64,000 bases of DNA from positions 1 to 64,000 of the forward strand of contig NZ_BOOZ01000027.1 in NCBI RefSeq assembly GCF_016863495.1. The letters run 5' to 3'. The notes under the pieces were generated by a model, which made no database searches, was not told the DNA's origin, and saw only the letters and a program-made list of their open reading frames with translations. Shown piece after piece: positions 49,330-57,638 of this stretch. The DNA is from Micromonospora andamanensis. GTDB lineage: Bacteria; Actinomycetota; Actinomycetes; Mycobacteriales; Micromonosporaceae. The position numbers were made by a program, and so were the translations under genes. The stretch's first letter is position 1. Every line of letters starts with the position of its first letter.

Positions 49330-50403
49330 GTGGGATTCGGCGGACGAATGAGCGGAAGGCAGGAGCCGGTGGCAGGTCGAGACGAGATCGTTCACATCGG
49401 CGGATACACCGCGCCCAGCGGAGGGCGCGGCACCGGGATCGTCGCCGCCCGGCGGGAGCCGCGTACCGGTGAACTGACGTCGCTGGGCACCGTCGCGGTC
49501 ACCGATTCGCCGTCCTTCCTCGCCCGCCACCCGACGCGGCCCGTGCTGTACGCGGTGAACGAGCTACCCGAGGGCCGGGTCAGCGCGTGGCGGGTCGAGA
49601 CCGACGGTGACCTGGCCTCGATCGGCTCGTGGCCCACCGGGGGTGCGGAGCCGTGCCACCTGGCGGTCGCGCCGGACGGCGGGCACCTGTTCGTGGCCAA
49701 CTACGGCGGCGGCAGCGTGACGATGCTCCCGCTCGACGCCGAGGGCGTGCCCGGCGAGCGCACCGACGTGGTGGAGCACCAGGGGCACGGGGCCGACCCC
49801 GAACGGCAGGAGCGGGCGCACGCTCACATGGTCTCGCCGGGCCCGGGCGCGTCGCCGTTGCTGGCTGTCGACCTCGGCAGCGACTCGATCTACCGGTACG
49901 ACCTCGACGCCGCCACCGGGCGACTGGTTCCGCGCGCACCTCGGGTGCGTACCGCGGCCGGGGTGGGGCCCCGACACCTGGCCCGGCACCCCGACGGGCG
50001 GCGCTGCTACGTCTCAGGCGAGCTGGACGGCTCGGTGCTCGCCTACGAGCTGACCGACGGGACGCTGCACCAGCGGGGCCGGGTCGACGCCAGCGACCGG
50101 GCCGGGCACGTCCAACCTTCCGAGATCGGAATCGGTCCGGACGGCCGCTTCCTCTACGTCGCCAACCGGGGCGTCGGCACGGTGACGGTCTTCGCCCTCG
50201 GCGCTGGGCTGCCGGAACTCGTGGCGGAGGTGGAAACCGGCGGCGAGTGGCCCCGGCACTTCGCGCTCATCGGGGAACACCTCTACGTCGCCGACGAACG
50301 GGCGGACATGGTGCGCACTTTCCGGGTCGACCCGGCGACCGGTGTGCCGGTGGCGAGCGGGGAGCCGTTGCCGGTTGCGAGCCCTACTTGCGTTCTGCCC
50401 TGA
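49330..50403 (+). CDS. Lactonase family beta-propeller protein
   Basis: 357 residues forming a seven-bladed propeller of the 6-phosphogluconolactonase (YbhE/Pgl) type: repeated blades such as HPTRPVLYAVNEL, APDGGHLFVANYGGGSV, HPDGRRCYVSGELDGSV and GPDGRFLYVANRGVGTV. It may hydrolyse 6-phosphogluconolactone or another lactone. GTG 49330 has AGGGAAGG upstream; ATG 49348 is possible. Alone between the conservon and the VWA gene. Confidence 0.85.
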   Translation: MGFGGRMSGRQEPVAGRDEIVHIGGYTAPSGGRGTGIVAARREPRTGELTSLGTVAVTDSPSFLARHPTRPVLYAVNELPEGRVSAWRVETDGDLASIGSWPTGGAEPCHLAVAPDGGHLFVANYGGGSVTMLPLDAEGVPGERTDVVEHQGHGADPERQERAHAHMVSPGPGASPLLAVDLGSDSIYRYDLDAATGRLVPRAPRVRTAAGVGPRHLARHPDGRRCYVSGELDGSVLAYELTDGTLHQRGRVDASDRAGHVQPSEIGIGPDGRFLYVANRGVGTVTVFALGAGLPELVAEVETGGEWPRHFALIGEHLYVADERADMVRTFRVDPATGVPVASGEPLPVASPTCVLP

Positions 50404-50473
50404 TCGTGGGCGTCGGACATAGATACATCCACATTGCGCCGCTGACTCGTCACTCAAAGTTACTGAATCCCGG

Positions 50474-50479
50474 TAAACT
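50474..50479 (+). promoter_or_regulatory. -10 box of the VWA gene in an A+T-rich region
   Basis: TAAACT within a clearly A+T-rich stretch (50440-50500). It is framed by an inverted repeat AAAGTTAC (50456-50463) / GTAACTTT (50491-50498), which may be an operator. Confidence 0.45.
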
Positions 50480-50539
50480 GTTTCTCCTCTGTAACTTTCG
50501 TCCGAACGGCCATGGCAGTCCAACGGTCGGATACGCAAG

Positions 50540-52312
50540 ATGGTCTGCGTGTCAGCAGGCCGCCATCGCATGCGTTCAAGTATTCACGGTGCCGCCGCCG
50601 CAGCAGCGGTCGGCGTACTCGTCGTCACCGCTGGTGGGTGGGTGGGGTACCGCCAACTCGCCGGTCAGGACTGCTCGGGCAAGATCGAGCTGTCCGTCGC
50701 GGTGGCGAGCGAGCTCGCCCCGGCGGTCGACGAGGCGGCCACCGAGTGGGAGGAGAAGGGTGCCGCGGTCGATGGAACGTGCATCGATGTGACTGTCGCC
50801 GCCTCCGACCCGGTCGAGGTGGCCGCGGTGGTGTCAGCGAAGCACGGCGCGATCCTGGCCGGGGTGGGTCAGGCCAGTGGCACCGCGGTGAGCCCGGATG
50901 TCTGGATCCCGGACTCCTCGACCTGGCTGCTGCGACTCAAGACCGGCGGCGCGGCGGCCTTCGAGCCCGGCAACGGCTCGTCCATCGCGAGCAGCCCGGT
51001 CGTGGTCGCCATGCCGGAGCCGATCGCCACCCGGCTGGGCTGGCCGCAGCAGGAACTCGGCTGGACCCAACTGCTCTCCCGGCTCAACAGCGACCGGCCG
51101 CTGAAGACGGGCATCGTGGAGCCGACCCGGGACGCCGCCGGTCTGTCCGGCCTGCTGTCGTTGATGACGGCCGCGGCGTCGACAGGTGGCGAGACCGCCG
51201 AGCAGGAGCGCGTCGGCGCGTTGCGGGCGTTGGCCGCGGGTGCCTCGGCGCTGCGCCAGGACCTGCTCGCCAAGTTCCCGACGGCCACCGACGCCACCAC
51301 GCTGGCCAGCGCCCTCGGTGCGGCAGCGCTGTCCGAGGAAGACGTCATCCAGTACAACGCCCGGAAGCCTCCGGTGCCGTTGGCGGCGCTCTATCTGAAG
51401 CCGGCACCGCTGCCGCTTGACTACCCGTACGCCGTGCTGCCCGGGATCGAGCCGGCCAAGGCCTCCGCCGCCGGGGTGCTGTTCGAGGCACTCACCACGG
51501 CGTCGTTCAAGGACAAGCTGGCCGCGCAGTCGTTGCGGGCCCCGGACGGCAACTGGGGCGCCGGCTTCAACGCGCCGCAGGGTGCGCCGAGCCCGGCCGG
51601 CGGAGACCCCTCGGTCGCGCCGCCGGCACAGGGTGGCGTCGCCGCCGGTGGACTGGCGCCGGACGCGGTGGAGCGGGCTGTCTCCAGCTGGTCCATCGCC
51701 ACGTTGTCCGGCCGGATGCTCTGCATCATCGACGTCTCCGGTTCGATGAAGAACGAGGTACCGACCGCGAACGGGGCGACCCGGCAGCAGGTCACCACGG
51801 AGGCTGCCCGGCGCGGCCTGAACCTGTTCGACGACTCCTGGTCGATCGGCCTGTGGGTCTTCTCGACGAACCTGGTGGGCTCGCGGGACTACCAGGAGCT
51901 GGTGCCGATCGCGCCGCTGTCGCGCCAGCGCAGCGAGTTGGAACGGGGTCTGGACCGGGTCGCCTCGTCGAGCGGCGACACCGGGTTGTACGACACCCTG
52001 CTGGCCGCGTACAAGGACGTCCAGGCGAACTGGGAGCCGGGCAAGGTCAACTCGATCGTGCTCTTCACCGACGGCAAGAACGAGGACGACAACGGCATCT
52101 CCCAGAAGGCCCTACTCGCCGAGCTGAAGCGGATCAAGGACCCGGACCAGCCGATCCAGGTGATCATCATCGGTATCGGCACCGAGGTCAGCAAGTCGGA
52201 GCTGGACACCATCGCGCAGAGCGCCGGTGGCGGTGCGTTCGTCGCCACCGACCCCACCAAAATCGGTGACATCTTCCTCCGGGCGATCGCGTTGCGGAAG
52301 GCACCGGCCTGA
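50540..52312 (+). CDS. Secreted substrate-binding-like protein fused to a VWA domain
   Basis: 590 residues (start uncertain: ATG 50540, GTG 50549 or ATG 50570). One N-terminal hydrophobic segment (AVGVLVVTAGGWVGY) anchors or exports it. Residues about 45-350 look like a periplasmic binding fold (ELSVAVASELAPAVDEAA, SSPVVVAMPEPIATRLGW), then a Gly/Pro/Ala hinge, then a von Willebrand A domain with the metal-site DVSGSMK, a second loop Thr/Asp region (SGDTGLYDTLLA) and LFTDGKNEDD. An extracellular ligand-binding or adhesion role is likely; nothing specific is known to me. Ends at a very strong terminator. Confidence 0.82.
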   Translation: MVCVSAGRHRMRSSIHGAAAAAAVGVLVVTAGGWVGYRQLAGQDCSGKIELSVAVASELAPAVDEAATEWEEKGAAVDGTCIDVTVAASDPVEVAAVVSAKHGAILAGVGQASGTAVSPDVWIPDSSTWLLRLKTGGAAAFEPGNGSSIASSPVVVAMPEPIATRLGWPQQELGWTQLLSRLNSDRPLKTGIVEPTRDAAGLSGLLSLMTAAASTGGETAEQERVGALRALAAGASALRQDLLAKFPTATDATTLASALGAAALSEEDVIQYNARKPPVPLAALYLKPAPLPLDYPYAVLPGIEPAKASAAGVLFEALTTASFKDKLAAQSLRAPDGNWGAGFNAPQGAPSPAGGDPSVAPPAQGGVAAGGLAPDAVERAVSSWSIATLSGRMLCIIDVSGSMKNEVPTANGATRQQVTTEAARRGLNLFDDSWSIGLWVFSTNLVGSRDYQELVPIAPLSRQRSELERGLDRVASSSGDTGLYDTLLAAYKDVQANWEPGKVNSIVLFTDGKNEDDNGISQKALLAELKRIKDPDQPIQVIIIGIGTEVSKSELDTIAQSAGGGAFVATDPTKIGDIFLRAIALRKAPA

Positions 52313-52326
52313 TCTGAGAAACCCCG

Positions 52327-52373
52327 AAAAGGGGCCGGTGGTACCGGTTTCACCGGTACCACCGGCCCCTTTT
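52327..52373. terminator. Strong bidirectional intrinsic terminator
   Basis: Perfect 22-bp stem, AAAAGGGGCCGGTGG on its left edge and CCACCGGCCCCTTTT on its right, three-base loop, with A/T ends on both strands: the most canonical terminator in the window. Confidence 0.92.
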
Positions 52374-52518
52374 CCGTTGTCCTACGCCTTGGAAACTGAC
52401 GGCAATACGTCCGAAGCAATTGGTAGTCATGGTTGTCAGGGCAGGATGTCGTCGTGCATCGGCAGACCCGGCCTACCTGGCCGGGCCCGTGCCGTCGGCG
52501 AGCGAAGTGGGAGGGCTG

Positions 52519-54003
52519 GTGACCTCGGCGACGCTGTTGACCCCGGTCAGATCGTCATCGCGACCGCACAACTCCCCGCCACCAGGGCGACCGGTGCGCA
52601 CCGACCAGCGGACGTACGTCCGGACCCTGGTCGTGCTGGACACCGCAGTACTGGCGGTGGCGGTGCTGGTCGGCTACGCCGTCCGGTTCGGCGAGGCGGC
52701 CCCCCGCGGCCCGGTGCCGTACGTCCTGGTCGCCCCGGCGCTCGTGCTGGCCTGGCTGGTCTCGCTTAAGGCCCTGCGCTGCTACGACGACCGGGTCGTC
52801 GGCTACGGCGCGGACGAGTACCGCCGGGTGAGCATGGCCAGTCTGCGGCTGGCCGGCGCCACCGCCATCGCCGGCTACGTCGCCGACGTCGGTGTCTCCC
52901 GAGGTTTCCTGGCCATCACCTTCGCGGTTGGCACCATCGGGCTGGAGGTGGCCCGGTTCGCCGCCCGTAAGCGCCTGCACCGCGCCCGCTCGCAGGGGTC
53001 GGGCTGGTCCCGACAGGTGCTGGTGGTCGGTGACACCGCCCACGTGCTGGAGTTGGTGCACACCCTGCGTCGTGAACCGTACGCCGGCTACCAGGTGGTC
53101 GGCGCCTGCATCCCGGACGCCCTGCTGGCCCCGGTCGCGCAGCGGCTCGGTGACGTGCCGGTGGTCGGCTCGTTCCGGGCCATCCCGGAGGCCGCCGCCG
53201 CGATCGGCGCGGACACCGTCGCCGTCACCGCCTGCGGGGAGCTCACCGCCACCCGGCTACGTCGGCTCGGCTGGCAACTGGAGGGGACCGGCATCGACCT
53301 GGTGCTGGCTCCGGCGCTCACCGACGTCGCAGGGCCCCGCATCCACACCCGGCCGGTCGCCGGTCTGCCGCTGATCCACGTGGAGGCGCCGGAGTTCCGC
53401 GGCGTCCGCAAGCTGGTGAAGGGGTTCGTCGACAGGTCGATGTCGCTTGTCGCGCTGGCCCTGCTGCTGCCCCTGCTGGCGGTCATCGCGTTGGCCGTGA
53501 AGCTGGACAGCCGGGGCCCGGTGCTGTTCCGGCAGACCCGGGTCGGGCAGGGTGGTCAGGAGTTCGGGGTCTTCAAGTTCCGCACCATGGTGGTCAACGC
53601 GGACGTGCTGCTGGCGGAGTTGGCCGCCCGCAACGAGACCGACGGCCTGCTGTTCAAGATGCGGGACGATCCCCGGGTGACCCGGGTCGGCCGGCTGTTG
53701 CGCAAGTGGTCCCTGGACGAGCTGCCGCAACTGGTGAACGTCCTGCTGGGGCAGATGAGCCTGGTCGGCCCCCGGCCGCCGTTGCCCTCCGAGGTGGCCC
53801 GCTACGACGGCGACGTGGCCCGCCGGTTGCTCGTCAAGCCGGGGATGACCGGGCTCTGGCAGGTGAGCGGACGGTCCGATCTGAGCTGGGAGGACGGCAT
53901 CCGGCTTGATCTCTACTACGTGGAGAACTGGTCGCTGGCCGCCGACCTGACGATCCTGTGGAAGACCGTCGGCGCGGTGGTCAACAGTCGTGGCGCGTAC
54001 TGA
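52519..54003 (+). CDS. Polyprenyl-phosphate sugar-1-phosphate transferase
   Basis: 494 residues, priming glycosyltransferase for a surface polysaccharide. N-terminal membrane helices (VVLDTAVLAVAVLVGYAVRF, VLVAPALVLAWLVSLKAL), a nucleotide-binding-like middle domain (VLVVGDTAHVLELVHTL), a further membrane hairpin (SLVALALLLPLLAVIAL), and the bacterial sugar transferase domain with FKFRTM, KWSLDELPQLVNVL, GQMSLVGPRPPL and KPGMTGLWQVSGRSDLSW. GGGAGGG supports GTG 52519; a longer frame to 52420 lacks homology. No other polysaccharide gene is adjacent, so it is an orphan primer. Confidence 0.92.
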   Translation: MTSATLLTPVRSSSRPHNSPPPGRPVRTDQRTYVRTLVVLDTAVLAVAVLVGYAVRFGEAAPRGPVPYVLVAPALVLAWLVSLKALRCYDDRVVGYGADEYRRVSMASLRLAGATAIAGYVADVGVSRGFLAITFAVGTIGLEVARFAARKRLHRARSQGSGWSRQVLVVGDTAHVLELVHTLRREPYAGYQVVGACIPDALLAPVAQRLGDVPVVGSFRAIPEAAAAIGADTVAVTACGELTATRLRRLGWQLEGTGIDLVLAPALTDVAGPRIHTRPVAGLPLIHVEAPEFRGVRKLVKGFVDRSMSLVALALLLPLLAVIALAVKLDSRGPVLFRQTRVGQGGQEFGVFKFRTMVVNADVLLAELAARNETDGLLFKMRDDPRVTRVGRLLRKWSLDELPQLVNVLLGQMSLVGPRPPLPSEVARYDGDVARRLLVKPGMTGLWQVSGRSDLSWEDGIRLDLYYVENWSLAADLTILWKTVGAVVNSRGAY

Positions 54004-54018
54004 CCCGGCGGGGATGCC

Positions 54019-55143
54019 TCACGGCTGTGGGCCGAACCAGTCCAGGCAGACCACGACGGCGTCGTCGGTGAGATCACCGGAGACGAACGCGCGCAGGTCG
54101 CCGAGGAGGGAGCGGACCGCGTCCAGCGGCGTCATCGGCGCGGTCCGGCGCAACATCCGGTCGAGCGCCGTCTGGCCGTACCGCTCGTTGCCGCCGGTCG
54201 CCTCGATCACCCCGTCGCTGATCATGAACAGTCGGTCGTCGCGCTGGAGTTGGACGAACTGTTCCCGGTAGTTGGTCCCCTCGAACATGCCTAGTGGGAA
54301 CTGCTCCTCCAGCGGCTGAATGCTGACCTCGCCGTCACGCAGCAGGACGAGCCGGGGCGAGCCGGCGTCGACGGCGGTGAGCAGCCCGCTGCGCAGGTCC
54401 AGTTCGAGCAGCAGGGTCGCGAGGTACTGCTCACCCCGATGCAGGTCGTAGATCGCCTGGTCGGCCAGGGCGGCCTGGTCGGCAAGCGGAATGCCGGCCC
54501 GGCGGGCGTTGCGCAGCGCGTAGGTGGCGAGGGCGGTGAGCATCGACGCGGCGACCCCCTCACCCATCCCGTTGATGGTGGCGAGCCAGACCCGCTCACC
54601 GTCGTCGGACCAGTCGAAGCTGTCGCCGCGCACCGCGTACGCCGGCTCCAGTTGGCCGGCGAGGCTGAAGGAGGGGCGCAGCCGGCTGCGTCCCGGCAAC
54701 TGCTCCCACTGCACCTCGGCGGCGAGGGTGAGCCGGCGGCTGCGCCGGGCCACCCGGTACACGTCGGTGCCGGCGTCGACCGCAGCCAACTCGTGGGCCA
54801 GCGCGGTGGCGACCTCGGCCAGCTCGGCCAGCCGCGTCTCAGTGACGGGAGTCACCCGAAGCACGCCACGCTGTTCCCCACGCACGCTCAGCGGCAGGTA
54901 CCCGACCCCGTCGACGTGGATCGGGCTCTGGTGGTCGAAGCAGCGCCACGCCGGGTGCCCGGGGGTGGTCACCGCATCCCCGGAACCGAGTGGCAGCAAC
55001 GCCGCCAGCCGATAGTCGACCTGGAAAAGCTCCGTGTCGGTGACGCCGTACTCCCGCTCGAACAGCTCGCCGACGCGCGTCACGAGGAGGTCCACGGGGG
55101 CGGCGGTGATGGCCGCGCGGCCCTTGTCGACCGGCTCGGTCAT
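54019..55143 (-). CDS. PP2C/SpoIIE-type serine phosphatase
   Basis: 374 residues. A sensor-like N-terminal half (residues 1-140; LLPLGSGDAVTTPGHPAW, YLPLSVRGEQRGVLRV) and a SpoIIE-type phosphatase from about 155. Metal ligands appear as Asp in AVRGDSFDWSDD (GGDFYD in relatives), LATINGMGEGVAASML, ISDGVIEATG and the C-terminal LTDDAVVVCLD. Probably dephosphorylates an anti-sigma-factor antagonist. AAGGAGAG precedes the ATG. Divergent from a MarR regulator with 59 bases between. Confidence 0.88.
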   Translation of the reverse strand: MTEPVDKGRAAITAAPVDLLVTRVGELFEREYGVTDTELFQVDYRLAALLPLGSGDAVTTPGHPAWRCFDHQSPIHVDGVGYLPLSVRGEQRGVLRVTPVTETRLAELAEVATALAHELAAVDAGTDVYRVARRSRRLTLAAEVQWEQLPGRSRLRPSFSLAGQLEPAYAVRGDSFDWSDDGERVWLATINGMGEGVAASMLTALATYALRNARRAGIPLADQAALADQAIYDLHRGEQYLATLLLELDLRSGLLTAVDAGSPRLVLLRDGEVSIQPLEEQFPLGMFEGTNYREQFVQLQRDDRLFMISDGVIEATGGNERYGQTALDRMLRRTAPMTPLDAVRSLLGDLRAFVSGDLTDDAVVVCLDWFGPQP

Positions 55144-55186
55144 GGTCTCTCCTTGATCACAAGCCCAACCGCCGACGGAATCGGAG

Positions 55187-55192
55187 TACGCT
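55187..55192 (+). promoter_or_regulatory. -10 box of the MarR-type regulator
   Basis: TACGCT ten bases before ATG 55203, giving a leader of only about three bases. Confidence 0.4.
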
Positions 55193-55202
55193 CAGGCGCA
55201 CC

Positions 55203-55790
55203 ATGGCGGAACTGCATGGTCCACCGGGACCCGAGATGAGTATGGCTGCCGAGCTGGATACCGCGGCAGGTGCCCTGCTGACGGTCTGGGACGGTGCGCG
55301 GGAACGGACGGCCAACCGTATCTCCACCGCCCAGCTTCGCGCCGTCATGCTCGTCGAACGGCACGACGGGATCAACCTGCGGCGCCTCGCCACCGGCCTG
55401 GACATGCTGCTGTCGTCGGCCAGCAGACTCTGCGACCGGCTGGTGGCCGCCGGGATGCTGGAACGGGAGCCAGGTCGTGCCGATCGTCGGGAGATCTCGC
55501 TGCACCTGACGGCCGAGGCCCGCCGGCTGCTGGCTGAGCTGCGCGACGACCGTCGCCAGCATCTGGCGGCGATCCTGGCGGATATGACTCCCGAGGCGCG
55601 GGAGGCGCTGCTGCGAGGGCTGCGCGCGTTCGACGAGGCCGCCCGCGCACGGGTGGTACGGCCGGTGTCGCCGCTGGTGCCGCAGGCCGAGCCGCCACGC
55701 GTGGAGCAGCCGACGGACGGTCGGGAGGCCGTGGAGGCGGCGTCGCGGGGCTGGGCGGCCGGGGACGCTTCCGTCTTCCGCACCGCCTGA
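55203..55790 (+). CDS. MarR-family transcriptional regulator
   Basis: 195 residues. The winged helix occupies about residues 25-145: STAQLRAVMLVERHDGINLR, LATGLDMLLSSASRLCDRLV as the recognition part, and GMLEREPGRADRREISLHLT as the wing. A 50-residue Pro/Glu/Ala tail is not part of the fold. The ligand is unknown. Placed between two SpoIIE phosphatases, one of them divergent, whose expression it may control. ATG 55236 is a possible later start. Confidence 0.85.
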   Translation: MAELHGPPGPEMSMAAELDTAAGALLTVWDGARERTANRISTAQLRAVMLVERHDGINLRRLATGLDMLLSSASRLCDRLVAAGMLEREPGRADRREISLHLTAEARRLLAELRDDRRQHLAAILADMTPEAREALLRGLRAFDEAARARVVRPVSPLVPQAEPPRVEQPTDGREAVEAASRGWAAGDASVFRTA

Positions 55791-55832
55791 CCGGACGGGG
55801 AGGCCGGGCGCCCCGACCGGGGGTGCACCGGC

Positions 55833-57566
55833 TCAGGCCGGGGCTGGGCCGATCGCGAGTATCGCGACGTCGTCGTGGCGGTGCCCGGCACTCCACCTGT
55901 CGACCTCCTCGAGCACCCGGTCGACAAGCGACGCCGGCGGCAGCCCGACGGCGGCGGCCAGCGTCCGGCGAAGCCGCTGCTCACCGAAGGGCTCCGTGCC
56001 GCTCGGGCCACCCCGCGTGCCGGTGACCCCGTCGGTGCGGGTGAACAGCAGCTCACCGCGGCGCAGCCGAAGGTCGGCGGCGGCGAATCGGGCACCGCTC
56101 AGCGCACCGACGGGCATTCCGCCCACCCGAACCGCAGTCACCTTGCCGCCGCCGCGGATCAGCAGGGGCGCCGGATGCCCGCCGCCGGCGATCCGCACCA
56201 GCAGCCCGCCGTCGGGCCCGGGCCGCAGGGCCCCCAGCAGCAGCGTGGTGAACTGGCCGCGTCGGGACGCGTCCGGCAGGTCGAGCAGTGCCCGGTCGAG
56301 CAGCCCGAGCAACTCCAGCGGCTGCTGCTCGACCAGGCGCAGGGTCTGCAACGACTGACGTACCCGGCCGGTGAGCACTGCCGCACCGACGCCCTTGCCG
56401 CAGACGTCGCCGACGGCGAAGAGCGCCCCGTCACCGGTCGGCAGGACGTCGTAGAAGTCCCCACCAATGCGCAGGCTGTCCCCGGCCGCGCGGTAGCCAC
56501 CGGCGAGGCTCATGCCGGCCACCGGGGGCAGTTTCGGCGGCAGCAGACTGCTCTGGAGTACCCGGGCCAGGTGGCTCTGTTCGTCGTGCAACTGTGCGGT
56601 GGCCAGTGCGGCACCGGCCCGGGCGGCGAACTCCCGGACCAGCTCGACATCGCGGCCGTCGAACCCGGCCTGCGGGGAGCGGCGTAGCAGCACCAGTGCA
56701 CCGGCCGTGCCACCGGCCCCGGGCATCGGGCTGACCAGCAGGGTCGCGGGCGGGTCGAGGCCCGCCGGGAGCAACGGGTCGAGCCCGTCTCCGCCGCTGG
56801 CCGGCCAGGGTCGTGGCACGGCGGGCTCGCCGTCGAGTGCCTGGATGAGACCGGGTACGGCGGTGACCACGTCCCAGTCGACAGCTCCGGTGGCCGGCGC
56901 GGTGTCGTCGGCGGCGTACCGCACCCAGTGTGGCCGGTACTCGGTGGGTGTCGGTGGCAGGTGCACCACCAGGGCCAGGTCGGCCAGGTACGGCACCGGG
57001 AATGTGACGATGGTGCGCAGGGCCTGGTCACGCGCCAGCGCCAGGCCGAGGTGACGGCCGGACCGGGCCAGGAACCGGGTACGCCGACGCTCGGTCAGCA
57101 GTTCCTCGGCGCGAGTTTGCTCGTCGGTGACATCCCGCACGTACCAGGCGGACCGGTTGCCGCCCAGCTCGCGGCGGACGCCCCGCAGCCGTCGGCCCCG
57201 GTGCTCACCCTCGAAGTCAGAGGTACCGGTGGCGAGCGCGGTCGACAGCGCCGGCAGTGCACAGTCGGCCAGGTCGGTGCCGGCGACGACCTCCGGCAGC
57301 AGTTTCCCGGCCATCGCGTTGGCCAGCCCGACCAGGCCGGCGTCGTCGACTGTCAGCACCGCCTCGTCGAGCCCGTCGAGCAGCTCACGGGCGAGATCGG
57401 CGTCCACCGTTGGCGTGGTGGTGAGGGGCGCGGCGGCGGTGCGGTCCGACCGTCCGTCGTCGCCCTGATCGCCTCTCGCACCCGTGACGGCGCCCTGTCC
57501 GGTGCTGGTCACCGGCGGTCGCCGGGCGCCGGGCGCTGTCGACCAGTACGCATGCCGGTGGTGCAC
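55833..57566 (-). CDS. PAS/GAF-SpoIIE serine phosphatase
   Basis: 577 residues. PAS-like domain about 55-150 (DEAVLTVDDAGLVGLANAMA), GAF-like domain about 165-335, then the phosphatase from about 340: QSSLLPPKLPPVAGMSLAGG, IGGDFYDVLPTGDGA with the paired metal Asps, AVGDVCGKGVGAAVLTG, FTRTDGVTGT and a final HDDVAILAIG. An RsbU-like regulator of sigma-factor partner switching in response to a bound signal. The N-terminal 45 residues are poorly conserved and GTG 57566 has almost no spacing from its GAGGA, so the true start may be downstream. Confidence 0.88.
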   Translation of the reverse strand: MHHRHAYWSTAPGARRPPVTSTGQGAVTGARGDQGDDGRSDRTAAAPLTTTPTVDADLARELLDGLDEAVLTVDDAGLVGLANAMAGKLLPEVVAGTDLADCALPALSTALATGTSDFEGEHRGRRLRGVRRELGGNRSAWYVRDVTDEQTRAEELLTERRRTRFLARSGRHLGLALARDQALRTIVTFPVPYLADLALVVHLPPTPTEYRPHWVRYAADDTAPATGAVDWDVVTAVPGLIQALDGEPAVPRPWPASGGDGLDPLLPAGLDPPATLLVSPMPGAGGTAGALVLLRRSPQAGFDGRDVELVREFAARAGAALATAQLHDEQSHLARVLQSSLLPPKLPPVAGMSLAGGYRAAGDSLRIGGDFYDVLPTGDGALFAVGDVCGKGVGAAVLTGRVRQSLQTLRLVEQQPLELLGLLDRALLDLPDASRRGQFTTLLLGALRPGPDGGLLVRIAGGGHPAPLLIRGGGKVTAVRVGGMPVGALSGARFAAADLRLRRGELLFTRTDGVTGTRGGPSGTEPFGEQRLRRTLAAAVGLPPASLVDRVLEEVDRWSAGHRHDDVAILAIGPAPA

Positions 57567-57638
57567 TCCTCGGGGTCACGGTTGGTTGCCTGGGAGCAAG
57601 CGTACCGACCCGTCGCTGAGCCGCACCTGTCCAGAGAG

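Noticed and set aside
52519..54003. An exopolysaccharide biosynthetic cluster around the sugar transferase
   Set aside because: No polymerase, flippase or further glycosyltransferase gene lies on either side.
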